Origin: a virus
Reading direction: 5' to 3' (one strand)
IMG/VR virus record: IMGVR_UViG_3300021511_000023
Span: 1 to 32,680 of that record
DNA length: 32,680 nt
The position numbers were made by a program, and so were the translations under genes. The first letter of the stretch is position 1; every line of letters starts with the position of its first letter. Positions 1-8,254 of this stretch are shown here, piece after piece. Under the pieces are notes generated by a model. The model did no database searches and was not told where the DNA came from. It saw only the letters and a program-made list of their open reading frames with translations.

Positions 1-134
1 CCTTGTCTACCAGGCTTCCTTCACCATGAAATCAAGGCTGACGTATCCTGTGAGCGCCCCCAGGTCGGAGAAGGGCAGCGCCATGGTATCGCCGCGCCGG
101 AGGGAGCGCGGGTCGTCATCATCAAGGGCGCTCT
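1..134. repeat. Left copy of terminal overlap (circular join)
   Basis: Bases 9-134 are identical to 32555-32680. Bases 1-8 match 32546-32553, and the right copy has one extra G at 32554. The repeat lies inside a tail-fibre coding sequence, and only the right copy keeps that frame open. An assembly overlap of a circular or circularly permuted genome, with an error at the left edge, is therefore more likely than a true direct terminal repeat. Confidence 0.9.
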
Positions 135-606
135 CCGGCGTGGTGGACGTGAGAATGCGCGTGGTGTAGGACCAAATAGCGGCCACCAATCCCGCGACCC
201 AGGCCCCAAAACTGCCGGCCACAGAGTGATCGGCTGTAGCCTCATCCCACACCTGATCGGCGACAGCGTCCGCATCTGGCAGGGCGCTAATAGCCCCGTC
301 CAGGTTCTCGATTCCCGCGCGGTTCACCACCCACAACGCCGGGATATGCTGTTGATCCACAGACGCATCCGCGGTTTTGAACGCTGCAATATATTCCCCT
401 TCAGCGTCCACGCTACCCGAGGTTAGCAAGTAACGATACAGGCCGTCCCCGATTTCCGTGGCGCTAGCTCCAGTGACGATCTCGGTGGCCGTGCCATCCT
501 TTTGAATCTCCCATATGTCCACCGTCACGGTCAAGCCGGTCTTGCCGATCTTGCTCGCCACAAAGAAGGCGTAAAACGTCAGTGAGTTGCCTTGTTGTTC
601 TAGCAT
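7..606 (-). CDS. Tail fibre / receptor-binding-type protein, N-terminal part (split by circle join)
   Basis: The ATG at 606 follows the stop of the upstream gene by one base. In this window the frame stops at position 7 because of the one-base difference at the left edge. Using the right-end copy the frame continues to 32262, giving about 296 aa. The N-terminal 100 residues are beta-rich (GLTVTVDIW, then GDGLYRYLL, then GEYIAAFKTADASVDQQHIP), a pattern I associate with BppU-like or fibre N-terminal modules of siphoviruses. A linker with QVWDEATADH follows, then a GALTGYVSLDFMVKEAW segment that runs into a C-terminal beta domain. Its place after the Gp37-like baseplate protein supports a virion tail-tip or fibre role. 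The exact family is not certain. Confidence 0.65.
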   Translation of the reverse strand: MLEQQGNSLTFYAFFVASKIGKTGLTVTVDIWEIQKDGTATEIVTGASATEIGDGLYRYLLTSGSVDAEGEYIAAFKTADASVDQQHIPALWVVNRAGIENLDGAISALPDADAVADQVWDEATADHSVAGSFGAWVAGLVAAIWSYTTRILTSTTPESALDDDDPRSLRRGDTMALPFSDLGALTGYVSLDFMVKEAW

Positions 607-607
607 C

Positions 608-892
608 TTATACTGCCTTTGCCATCTGCACATATGCCCACGCGCCGTTGACCACCGCCGTGTGCCAGTACGTGGCCCCAGCGCCGTTGTCGTCAATGTA
701 GCCTACAAAGCCCGCGCCCAGAGCGGCCGGCTGGCCGAACGCGCTGTCCAGCTCCGCAGCAGTGGGCGGGCTGCTGACGTTGGCGGTCGAGATGAGGGGC
801 CGGAAAATCTCCAACCGCCGCCGAAAGGCCTCGAACTCCCGGTGCAAACCCCGCACCTGGTTGATCAGGATTTCTGTGTTCTCATCCATCAC
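608..892 (-). CDS. Small tail-associated protein, coiled coil plus beta tail
   Basis: The protein has 94 aa, and its ATG overlaps the stop of the baseplate gene (ATGA), which indicates translational coupling. Residues 1-30 (DENTEILINQVRGLHREFEAFRRRLEIF) are strongly helical and could form a trimeric coiled coil. The rest contains short glycine-rich beta segments (FVGYIDDNGAGATYWH, then GAWAYVQMAKAV). Small proteins with this plan often link baseplate and fibres, but I recognise no named family. Its position between the baseplate hub and the fibre gene is the main support for a tail role. Confidence 0.55.
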   Translation of the reverse strand: MMDENTEILINQVRGLHREFEAFRRRLEIFRPLISTANVSSPPTAAELDSAFGQPAALGAGFVGYIDDNGAGATYWHTAVVNGAWAYVQMAKAV

Positions 893-2031
893 ACTGCCTC
901 CGCGTACACATCCACTGTCTCAGTACCATCGCGGGCCAAACCAATCGCCACGTTTTTGAGCTTCACCGGCCCATCGAAATCGCGGTGGGTGGCCCCGCAG
1001 CGGTCGCCCAGGAAATAGTGCTGCCCATAAAGGCAGGCCGGCGTCTGCCGCACTTTAAATCGAAAGCCCTCGTCTCGCTTAACCTTCTCCAGGGCGGTGT
1101 AGCCGCGCGCTTGCAGCCCGGCCGCCGTCTCCACGTCCGGGGCCGGCACCACCAACTCGATGTCATTGGCCGCGCTGTAGTCGTCGCTGGTGACGATCTG
1201 ATAGGCGCGGCTGCTCTTGGTGTTCTGGCCCAGCGCGACGGCCACCGTTTTCTCGCCCAGGGCGTTCCACCAGTAGTGAGGCTCCACCATGTTGCCGAAT
1301 GCCACCGAGAAATGGACCTCACCGGTCCGGTCGCTGCCCAGTTGCCCCTCATACCACCGGAACTGCCACGAGCCATTGTCCAGGGCCACCAAATCAAAGT
1401 CGCCGCCGCCCACAGCGGCCAGGCCTTGCAGGCTCTTGAGCAGATTGTCCCAGGCACAGTACCAGTCGCGCACCGTGCCCTGGCCAGCGTCGGCCTCCAG
1501 CACGATGGGGAAGCCGCTAATAACGCCCTCTCTCAGCCGGCCATTGACTACCGTGGCGTCCACCGTGGCGTTGTATTGCACCAGCGACTTGGCGATGGTC
1601 TCGGCCGGGGTGCTGGTGAACGCCGTGCGAGCAGCGGTCCCGGCATACCATAGAAGCTCCCGCCAGCCCAGCACCCCCAGGATGCCCCGCGCTTTCACCT
1701 GCAGGTTCTCGCGATCGGTGTACGTCCAGTCCTCGGCCCGGAGGAGGCCCCGCCAGTCACAGTACCACGGCACCGGCGGGTCCAGGTACCGGTTGCGCCG
1801 CCAGACCTCCACCCGCCCCCGGTCCTCCAACACCTCCACCGCCTCGTGGTCGGCCGGCAGCGTGAACGTACACAGCCCGGCTCCGTTCACCACGTTGGTG
1901 TAGGCCAGGTCCAGGAACGGCCCGCGCACGCCGGCCTGGTCAGCGTCGCCGCGACCGTATATCTCGGCCTGGTGGACGCCGGCGGCATTGGCGATGCGAA
2001 GCTTGTAGTCGAAGAACGGGACGATGGTCAT
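889..2031 (-). CDS. Tail/baseplate hub protein, ReqiPepy6 Gp37-like
   Basis: The protein has 380 aa. The N-terminal half resembles the Gp37-like / prophage endopeptidase-tail group of siphovirus baseplate proteins: an initial beta domain with FTLPADHEAVEVLEDRGRVEVWRR, then DWRGLLRAEDWTYTDRENL, which is typical of hub proteins written in local tail coordinates. A second beta domain covers about residues 200-300, and the C-terminus has YFLGDRCGA and VAIGLARDGTETVDVY, the usual ending of this family. No peptidase motif is evident. It follows the distal tail and fibre-like genes and precedes small tip proteins, as expected for the hub at the end of the tail tube. The ATG at 2031 has a weak Shine-Dalgarno site. 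Confidence 0.7.
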   Translation of the reverse strand: MTIVPFFDYKLRIANAAGVHQAEIYGRGDADQAGVRGPFLDLAYTNVVNGAGLCTFTLPADHEAVEVLEDRGRVEVWRRNRYLDPPVPWYCDWRGLLRAEDWTYTDRENLQVKARGILGVLGWRELLWYAGTAARTAFTSTPAETIAKSLVQYNATVDATVVNGRLREGVISGFPIVLEADAGQGTVRDWYCAWDNLLKSLQGLAAVGGGDFDLVALDNGSWQFRWYEGQLGSDRTGEVHFSVAFGNMVEPHYWWNALGEKTVAVALGQNTKSSRAYQIVTSDDYSAANDIELVVPAPDVETAAGLQARGYTALEKVKRDEGFRFKVRQTPACLYGQHYFLGDRCGATHRDFDGPVKLKNVAIGLARDGTETVDVYAEAV

Positions 2032-2050
2032 AGTCAGCGAATCCCGCTAT

Positions 2051-3196
2051 CTAATATTTGGGTGTATATTCCATGAGCCAGCCAGCCATGTAGATGTTCG
2101 TGGTACTAATCGTGTCCGACGCTGATGTGGCATTACGCCCAACGGTGCCGTGCACAATGTCCCCTGGCTCTAGGGTAGTTAGCGCTGTAGAACCTACGCA
2201 GTTGTCATACCCATCGGTTACTGCGTAGGTCGCCCAAGCAGTGATGTCACTGTGAGTATTGTAGGCTTCGCCGCACTGGGCATGATAGTACTTGAAATAT
2301 AGATAGGCATTTCCAGACGCACCATTTGGGATAAGCACCGCTTTAACCGTCATGTCGGAGGCGTAATCCTCTGGTACGACAAAGGAATAGGTGACCTGAC
2401 AGTTCTTTGAGGCCGCCAAGGAAACTCCCAGCGAGCTTGATCCCCGAGCAATATCTACACCATCGGTACTATTGCGCCCGGTGAACGCCGGGTACAGCAC
2501 CGAGCGTTGCTGGGGACGTAGCGCATAGTTCCGATCATCCAGTAGTGTAAATGTCCCACCGTTGGTCACGGTCAGTTTGTACAGTGGCAACTCCCAGTCG
2601 CCGGTGTCGCTTTGTGTCAACGAGGGCCACGAGCCGTTCACCGGTCCCAGCAGCGTCACCCGCACCGTCTGCGCCGTGCGGTCCTTGCGCAGCACCACGC
2701 GATAATAGTCGGTGCCCGCGCCCGGCGCGCTCAGCGAATCGGTGATAGTCACGCTGCCCAGCAGATAGTACAGGTTGCCGTCCACGATGGCCGCGCCATC
2801 CGTAATCGTCAGCGTCGTGGTCGGGCTATTGGTCACTGCCAGCAGGCCGTCAAAGTCGGTGTCGTCAGTGACGATGACCCCCTCGGTGTTTTTGTCATAC
2901 GTGAAGAACAGCGCCCAGGCGTCGGCCCAGGTGTCGGCGCTGTACGGCCCGGCGTCGCCCACCGTGGAGCCGGTCCACGGCAGCGACCCCTCGCCGGCCG
3001 TCGGCGTGGGCAGGAAATGTGGCCCAGCCACCGCCACCGGCGGCCGCGGCACCCACGAGAACTCCAGGCCGGTTGGCGTGGACGTTGGCTCCAGTGCTGG
3101 CGCAAAGCCCGGCCGAGGCAGACACCAGCCCACCAACGCGATGAGGAACGCAATTGCCACAGCCAAACCCACGAGTAACGCTTGCTTGCGATTCAT
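2051..3196 (-). CDS. Beta-rich tail/baseplate protein with N-terminal membrane segment
   Basis: From the ATG at 3196, which has an AGGAGGGA site 4 bases upstream, the protein has 381 aa. It begins MNRK followed by a hydrophobic segment at about residues 5-25 (ALLVGLAVAIAFLIALVGW), then a Pro/Thr-rich stretch, then beta-rich sequence. The middle part (DTDFDGLLAVTNSPTTTLTITDGAAIVDGNLYY, then YRVVLRKDRTAQTVRVTLLG) matches a common baseplate or upper-fibre module. The C-terminal 150 residues are clearly lower in GC than neighbouring genes. The frame stays open upstream to a TTG near 3310, which would add a second hydrophobic segment, but that start lacks a good ribosome site. A membrane or export anchor is unusual for a virion protein. 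Confidence 0.55.
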   Translation of the reverse strand: MNRKQALLVGLAVAIAFLIALVGWCLPRPGFAPALEPTSTPTGLEFSWVPRPPVAVAGPHFLPTPTAGEGSLPWTGSTVGDAGPYSADTWADAWALFFTYDKNTEGVIVTDDTDFDGLLAVTNSPTTTLTITDGAAIVDGNLYYLLGSVTITDSLSAPGAGTDYYRVVLRKDRTAQTVRVTLLGPVNGSWPSLTQSDTGDWELPLYKLTVTNGGTFTLLDDRNYALRPQQRSVLYPAFTGRNSTDGVDIARGSSSLGVSLAASKNCQVTYSFVVPEDYASDMTVKAVLIPNGASGNAYLYFKYYHAQCGEAYNTHSDITAWATYAVTDGYDNCVGSTALTTLEPGDIVHGTVGRNATSASDTISTTNIYMAGWLMEYTPKY

Positions 3197-3327
3197 GTCA
3201 TCCCTCCTGATGCAAAATAGTAGTCCAACCCCGCCAAGTGCCAGGGGCAGGAACAGGAGCCACAATATGGGCTCCGGGTCAATATGCGTGAACGCCAATG
3301 GAAATTCCAATCTCTAATCTCCAATCT

Positions 3328-4230
3328 CTAAATGCCGTCATAGGCCGTGTAGTACGTCAGCGCCACCCGCGTCTGCCCGGCCACGGCCCCGGACCCCATC
3401 ACGTAAATCTCGTTGACTTTCACCGGCAGGTCCAGCGGCGGCTCGGCGGCCTGCAGGTGAAACGTGGCCAAATCACTATCGCTATTCTGTGTGATGTAGC
3501 TCAGCAGGTTGTCGTTGTCCTGATTGCGCACGCTCTTGTGGGCATACCGGCAGTCAATCGTCACCACCTCGCCGGCCGCCACGTCGTAGGTACTAAAGTC
3601 CAGGAGCTCGCTGGTGGTCAGATTGTGTATCTGGGTGTTATTCAGCGGGCCGGTGATGGTGATGATGGGATAGGCGTAACGTGAGCCGCCATAGGGAATA
3701 GACACAGTCTCGCTGATGAGGTCGCCCCCGAATTCGAGATCGAATTCGATAGGAAAACGTATTTTCTCCAGCACCGCCAGTGTCCAGACGTACTCGATGG
3801 GCGTCGGGTCATAGAGCACTGGCGTGCCGGCGATAAAGCCGGCCACCATCCGCTGATAGAAAGCCAGGCGGTCCTGCGTGCCCATGCGTAGGCTTTCCCC
3901 ATCATAGGCACAATCGATCTGCCGCTCCGCTCCGCTGTCTAACTCAAAGAGGAGGGATAGCGGGGCGCTGTTGGAGGGCCGCAGGGCATTGCGCAGCCTC
4001 CTGCGCCGGACCTCCAAATCGGGCGCTGACGTGCCCAGCAGGTCCAGGACCAGTTGAAAGTGGCGTTCCAGACACTTGAATCCCCGGTCCGTGCTGCCGT
4101 GCTGCTGCGGCCCGCTGTCCATCAGCCGCCGCAGCGGCATGGCCCCCAGGCCGTCCCAACCCATCAGATAGCAGATGTCGCCGTCCGATAGAGAGATTTT
4201 GTGCCCCCCGGCCACGGCGTATGCGTCCAT
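3328..4230 (-). CDS. Distal tail (Dit-like) protein
   Basis: The protein has 300 aa and is encoded 3 bases after the tape measure gene, the standard position for the distal tail protein that caps the tube and carries the baseplate. The N-terminal half has the helical and beta pattern of Dit proteins (FKCLERHFQLVLDLLG, then RRRRLRNALRPSNSAPLSLLFELDSG, then ERQIDCAYDGESLRM). The C-terminal half is a galectin-like beta domain with YPIITITGPLNNTQIHNL and VVTIDCRYAHKSV, which are typical of phage tail family proteins. The assignment rests on motif style and gene order. The ribosome site at the ATG is weak, so translation may be coupled to the tape measure gene. Confidence 0.75.
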   Translation of the reverse strand: MDAYAVAGGHKISLSDGDICYLMGWDGLGAMPLRRLMDSGPQQHGSTDRGFKCLERHFQLVLDLLGTSAPDLEVRRRRLRNALRPSNSAPLSLLFELDSGAERQIDCAYDGESLRMGTQDRLAFYQRMVAGFIAGTPVLYDPTPIEYVWTLAVLEKIRFPIEFDLEFGGDLISETVSIPYGGSRYAYPIITITGPLNNTQIHNLTTSELLDFSTYDVAAGEVVTIDCRYAHKSVRNQDNDNLLSYITQNSDSDLATFHLQAAEPPLDLPVKVNEIYVMGSGAVAGQTRVALTYYTAYDGI

Positions 4231-4233
4231 CGT

Positions 4234-6696
4234 CTATTTCCCATAGAGGAGTTGCTGCGTGCGGATAAAATCGGTCAGCGTGCGCTCGCTCTGGTAGGCA
4301 TAGTGGGCCTGGATGTGAAAAATGTTGCTCGGTCCCTGTTGTGCCGCCCCCGCACCGGCGATGGCCGGACCAACGAGTGGCGCCGGTGCGGGGGCGGCTC
4401 CCCCCCTCAACACGCCTGAGCGCAGCAACGCCTCCAGCCCCTTCTCTGGAAAACGTGGGTTGACGACGATCTCCTGGCCCGCCAACCAGGCCGGATAGTG
4501 GCGGTGTGGTGAGCCGGGCTGCTGCCCGCCGAATTGCCACACCGCGCCCTTGCCGGGGGCGTGGTCTTCCCCTTTGGGCGTGAGCTCTGGGGGCGGCACA
4601 TACACGCCCTTGATGGTCAGTTCGCGAGATTTGTTGAGCACCGTGTCCAGCTTGTCGTCCCATTTTTTGATGTCCTTGATGCCCTTACGCCACATCTCGC
4701 CGCTCATCGTCTCCCACGATTCCTTATAGGTGCGGTAGTCTGTCTCGCCGGTGGCCAGCGTGGTCTTGAGTTTTTCCTCCAGGTCGTCCATCTTTTTCAT
4801 CTCGCTGTCGTAGCGGGCCACTTGCATCGCCAGGTTGGTATCGCTGCTGTCACGGATGGTTCCCCAATAGGCGTTCCATAGTTTGCGCTTGCGAGCATCG
4901 TGCTCCTGGAGCTCGGTCTCCATGTTGCCGTGAGTGGCCTTCCAGTCCTCCTGCTGCTTTCTCAGCGTCTGCTCGGCGTACCAGGCCGTGTCCCAGGCCC
5001 CGGCCTTGCGCAGCTCGACGATGCGTTGCGTCTCGGCGGCCACCCAGGCGTCGTGGCTCGTCTGGTCGGCCTTGCGCTTGGCCAGGGTCGCCGCCCAGGC
5101 CTGATCCTCATTGGCCAGGGCCGCCCGCGCCGCAGTCACCCGCTGGTCATCGCTGCGCTTGGCCGCCTCCAGGATGATGGCGTTCCACCGCTTCTCGGCC
5201 GCGGCCCGCTGCGCCGGCAGAGTTTCGAGCTCCAGGTAGGCTTTCTTCTGGTTGTCCATTTTCTTGGCTTCGTCATCCCAGATGCCTTTGTAGGGCCATT
5301 CGGGGAGGTTGTCCATGACCAGGCCCAAACCAGCCACATTTCCCTTGACCGTCTCAATCGCGGTAGCTGCAAGGTCGGCTTCCTGCTTGAGATTCAGAAA
5401 GCCGTCTGTTAGGGGGGTCATATAAAGGGGGGCATCCCCCATAATCTGCGCCGCCTCGCGGGAGATTCTGACAAAATCCTCATAGCTAATGCGGCCCTCA
5501 TCCAGAGCACGCCGGGCTAGTGTGATTTGGTGAGTCGCAATTTTCCCGCTATCCTCCGCCTCATAATTGGCCTTATTCAGGGCCTCCACCGCTTCCTTGG
5601 TGACCCACGCCCCGGCGGCCACTGCTGCCAATGCCAGCGCCACCTCACCCAGGGCCACCACCAGCCCGCCGGAGGCCAGGGCTGCAGCCCCACTAACACC
5701 CGTCAGGCCACCACCACCACCCAGCGCCCCGGCCAGCCCCTCAACCGCCGTCGCCCCGCCCGCCATCGCCGCATTGTCCGCCACCTGCGCCGCCGTGTGC
5801 GTGACCGTGGCCCCGGTATCCGCTATTTTCGCCAGCTTGAGGGCCGTGTAGAGCGGCAGGACGGTATCGATGAGCCCCATCCCATCCTCCAGCACCTGGA
5901 TCCAGGGCCCGCTCTTGTTGATGGCCTGGCCCAGTTGCGCGGTTATGTCTTGGATGGAATTCTGCAGCCGCTTGTACTGCCCATCGGCCGTGCCGCTCGC
6001 TGCGGTGGCCTTCCCCTGCGCATACGCCGCCTGTTTCAACGCCTCCTGGTAGCGGTATTGCGCTTTCGTGTTGTCGTCCAGCTTCTCCCAGGTATCCTTG
6101 AGCGACCCGCCGAGGGCCTTGTTTTTCATATAGGTGTCATTGAGGGTCAGCCCCAGATACTCGCTGGCCTCGGCCTCGCCCCGGATGGCGCTCTGCAGCC
6201 GGGTCGTGGCGTCATACACGTCGATGCCCTTCACCGCCGCCAGGTCCGCCGAGGCGCTGATGAGCTCCTTGACCTGGTCCTCGGTCAACCCATAGTTGTC
6301 GATGAGCGTCTTCATGTTCTCGGCCGACTGCATGAACGCCTCATCGCTATAGATGGTGGCCTCCTGCATCCGGCCCGACCAGCTCACCCAGTCCTGCGCT
6401 GTGTTCACATACGCCGCCTGGATCGCAAACAGCGCCTGCTCGGTGGCCCGGCCGGAGGCGCTGACGTCGCTGGCCATGCGCACGGCGGCCCGCGCCCCGG
6501 CCGTGAGCTCGGCGCTGTGTTTCTTGATGGCCTGACCCAAGCGCTTGAACTTACCCTCGGAGGAGGCCACCTGGCGATCCAGATTCTTGGCCGCCCGCTC
6601 GGTTTCCTTGAAACTGCGGGACATCGCCTTGTTGGGGCCGCTGACCTCGTCTACGGCCACGGCCCGGATCTCGACAGTCCGGGATGCGGTTCTCAT
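4234..6696 (-). CDS. Tail tape measure protein
   Basis: The protein has 820 aa from the ATG at 6696, preceded by CGGAGGGAAC and overlapping the stop of the chaperone-T frame (ATGA). It has long alpha-helical stretches: residues 1-60 are charged helix (SFKETERAAKNLDRQVASSEGKFKRLGQAIKKH), residues 90-300 resemble the TP901-type tape measure core with YGLTEDQVKELISASADLAAVKG, and a hydrophobic Gly/Ala-rich membrane-like segment lies near residues 325-375. A Trp/Lys-rich helical region and a tail ending in QSERTLTDFIRTQQLLYGK follow. At the usual ~0.15 nm per residue this would set a tail near 120 nm. It sets tail length and probably enters the cell envelope during DNA ejection. No lytic domain was recognised. 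Confidence 0.9.
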   Translation of the reverse strand: MRTASRTVEIRAVAVDEVSGPNKAMSRSFKETERAAKNLDRQVASSEGKFKRLGQAIKKHSAELTAGARAAVRMASDVSASGRATEQALFAIQAAYVNTAQDWVSWSGRMQEATIYSDEAFMQSAENMKTLIDNYGLTEDQVKELISASADLAAVKGIDVYDATTRLQSAIRGEAEASEYLGLTLNDTYMKNKALGGSLKDTWEKLDDNTKAQYRYQEALKQAAYAQGKATAASGTADGQYKRLQNSIQDITAQLGQAINKSGPWIQVLEDGMGLIDTVLPLYTALKLAKIADTGATVTHTAAQVADNAAMAGGATAVEGLAGALGGGGGLTGVSGAAALASGGLVVALGEVALALAAVAAGAWVTKEAVEALNKANYEAEDSGKIATHQITLARRALDEGRISYEDFVRISREAAQIMGDAPLYMTPLTDGFLNLKQEADLAATAIETVKGNVAGLGLVMDNLPEWPYKGIWDDEAKKMDNQKKAYLELETLPAQRAAAEKRWNAIILEAAKRSDDQRVTAARAALANEDQAWAATLAKRKADQTSHDAWVAAETQRIVELRKAGAWDTAWYAEQTLRKQQEDWKATHGNMETELQEHDARKRKLWNAYWGTIRDSSDTNLAMQVARYDSEMKKMDDLEEKLKTTLATGETDYRTYKESWETMSGEMWRKGIKDIKKWDDKLDTVLNKSRELTIKGVYVPPPELTPKGEDHAPGKGAVWQFGGQQPGSPHRHYPAWLAGQEIVVNPRFPEKGLEALLRSGVLRGGAAPAPAPLVGPAIAGAGAAQQGPSNIFHIQAHYAYQSERTLTDFIRTQQLLYGK

Positions 6697-6941
6697 GTTC
6701 CCTCCGGGGCGATAGAGGCCATCCACAGAAACTCCCGGACGACCTGTTGGGGAATCTCGTACAGCAGGCGATAATAGCGCTCCACATCACCCTGAGCCAG
6801 CCAAAAGTAGGCCACCTCGACCGGCAACGGGGGGCTATTGGGCCCCCGCTTGCGGCCGGCCCGCCCGTAGCGCAGGGCGTTTAGGATGACCCAGTCTCGC
6901 TCTCTGGCGTAGGGTTTGCGGCCGGCTCGCCCTCCTCGGCT
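6693..6941 (-). CDS. Tail assembly chaperone, downstream frame (T-like)
   Basis: This frame overlaps the end of the upstream chaperone gene and ends on the tape measure start codon. Its convincing protein part is roughly 80 aa (RKPYARERDWVILNALRYGRAG, then LPVEVAYFWLAQGDVERYYRLLYEIPQQVVREFLW). The frame is -1 relative to the upstream gene. Lambda G/GT-type chaperones use a -1 programmed frameshift at exactly this place, so a fused G-T product is expected. I see no textbook slippery heptamer in the overlap; the nearest candidate is a run of four C at the CTC CCC codon pair further upstream. The left coordinate is firm and the start is arbitrary. An independent start codon cannot be excluded. 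Confidence 0.6.
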   Translation of the reverse strand, partial: SRGGRAGRKPYARERDWVILNALRYGRAGRKRGPNSPPLPVEVAYFWLAQGDVERYYRLLYEIPQQVVREFLWMASIAPEGT

Positions 6942-7285
6942 GTGGGCAGGCTGCCATACTCCCAGTAGGGCCACAGCACGCGCAGGGCCACGTAGATCAG
7001 CACCAGCTCGGGGAGCTGCCGATACTCCGCCTTTGTGATCACCTGCTCGCCCATGGTGATGTGGCACTCTGTTACCTGGTGCTCCCAGGCCAGGTGCATC
7101 GCCGCATCATAGTTTTTCTGCGGGTCGGCCTTGCCCTGCTCGATGAGCTCCTTCAGCTGCTCATCGAGGGCCGCCGGCAGCGCTCCCCGCGCCAGAACCA
7201 TGATGTAATCATCGTGGTCCGGGGGGAACTCGAACCCCGGAATGTCGACGTCGCGCAGCTCCACCCGTTCGGGGATTCCTAGCAT
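6881..7285 (-). CDS. Tail assembly chaperone (G-like)
   Basis: The protein has 134 aa with an ATG at 7285 preceded by AAGGAGGCCCT. It lies between the tail tube and tape measure genes, the conserved place of the tail assembly chaperone. It is acidic and helical (ALPAALDEQLKELIEQGKADPQKNYDAAMHLAWEHQVTEC, then LPELVLIYVALRVLWPYWEYG) and ends in a flexible Glu/Pro/Ser tail where a frameshift extension would attach. Such chaperones coat the tape measure protein before the tube polymerises and are absent from the mature virion. The family assignment rests mainly on synteny and on the overlapping downstream frame. Confidence 0.7.
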   Translation of the reverse strand: MLGIPERVELRDVDIPGFEFPPDHDDYIMVLARGALPAALDEQLKELIEQGKADPQKNYDAAMHLAWEHQVTECHITMGEQVITKAEYRQLPELVLIYVALRVLWPYWEYGSLPTAEEGEPAANPTPESETGSS

Positions 7286-7294
7286 AGGGCCTCC

Positions 7295-8254
7295 TTACGG
7301 CAGCGTGGCCACGCCGTTGACCACCTCGGTTTTGCACCAGTTGCCCAGGGTGGGGTTGTACTGGCCGTTGAGAGACAGCTCCACCACCTCGTTGCCCTCG
7401 CGATCCTGGAACATCTCCGGCGCCTCGGCCAGCACTCCGGCAAAGTCGATGGTCGCCATGTGCGTGCCGGAGGTGGCCTTGATGCGGATCTGCTTTTGCA
7501 CCAGGGCCGGCGTGATCAGGCTGTCCAGGTAGGCCTTGACGGCGGCGTTCCACTCCAGCAGCAGCTTCAACGTGCCGGTGAACTTGCCGTGGCCATAGAG
7601 CCCCGGCAGCACGCTGGTGTCAAAGAATTTCAGGTGCCGCCCAGTCTCCACGGCCAGCTCGAAGCGGATAAAGGCGCTGGTGATGGCCGTCGTGCCGATG
7701 GTCCCGCCCCAGGCGTCGATGTACAGCACCGTGTCAGCAAAGCGGATCAGCTCCACCGTGCGGTCGTTCAGGCTGGCCAAGGTCACGGTGGACACCTGTT
7801 TGCCGATAACTGGGGCCGCGACCGTCCACACCCCTTTGGTCTCCCCGGTGATGGTCAGGCCGGTCAGCACGCCGCCAGCCAGTTTGTACTCTCCGCCCGA
7901 CTGCCCGAACTCGAACGTGTTTTCACGGATGGTCGGCACGGCCGTGTAGGGCGCAGTGTAGGCGTAGGTGTAGGGGTCGGCCCCCGTGGGCGTGGCCACG
8001 GCAAAGATAGAGTCAAAGATAAAGGGCAGGTCCTCATAGGTGGCCTCCAGCGTCATGTTGCCCTCGGCTGCCTGGCCCACCAGCGCCGCCAGCGGGGAGG
8101 GCCCCAGCCGGCCCCGTTCCTCCGGCTGGTGCACGTCCGTCACCGGGCGCATCGTGAAGTCGGTATAGCCCATCAGTTTGGCCGTGGCAGCGACGGCCGT
8201 GCCCCAGGCGACCTCCTTGCCGGTCTGGAGCAGTTCAAGAATCTTGGTGCCCAT
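7295..8254 (-). CDS. Major tail tube protein
   Basis: The protein has 319 aa from an ATG with a strong upstream AGGAGGTAAACA. The sequence is typical of siphovirus tube proteins: MGTKILELLQTGKEVAWGTAVAATAKLMGYTDF at the N-terminus, then GNMTLEATYEDLPFIFDSIF, YTYAYTAPYTAVPTIRENTFEFGQSGGEYKLAGGVLTGLTI and a C-terminal WNAAVKAYLDSLITP with FAGVLAEAPEMFQDREGNEVVELSLNGQY. The fold is expected to be a beta-sandwich that stacks as hexameric rings. It precedes the chaperone and tape measure genes and follows the head-tail joining genes. Confidence 0.85.
   Translation of the reverse strand: MGTKILELLQTGKEVAWGTAVAATAKLMGYTDFTMRPVTDVHQPEERGRLGPSPLAALVGQAAEGNMTLEATYEDLPFIFDSIFAVATPTGADPYTYAYTAPYTAVPTIRENTFEFGQSGGEYKLAGGVLTGLTITGETKGVWTVAAPVIGKQVSTVTLASLNDRTVELIRFADTVLYIDAWGGTIGTTAITSAFIRFELAVETGRHLKFFDTSVLPGLYGHGKFTGTLKLLLEWNAAVKAYLDSLITPALVQKQIRIKATSGTHMATIDFAGVLAEAPEMFQDREGNEVVELSLNGQYNPTLGNWCKTEVVNGVATLP

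Noticed and set aside
1-134. True direct terminal repeats of a linear phage genome
   Set aside because: The repeat lies within a coding sequence and has a base conflict at the contig edge, which is more like an assembly overlap.
985-1653. Plus-strand frame opposite the Gp37-like gene
   Set aside because: It has no ribosome site and a low-information composition, and it lies opposite a well-supported gene.
3197-3310. Longer start (TTG near 3310) for the baseplate-like gene
   Set aside because: The ribosome site there is poor, while the ATG at 3196 has a strong one. The extension cannot be fully excluded.
5527-6774. A 415-codon plus-strand frame opposite the tape measure gene
   Set aside because: It has the Arg/Pro/Gly/His-rich composition of a shadow in GC-rich DNA, while the minus strand encodes a convincing tape measure protein.
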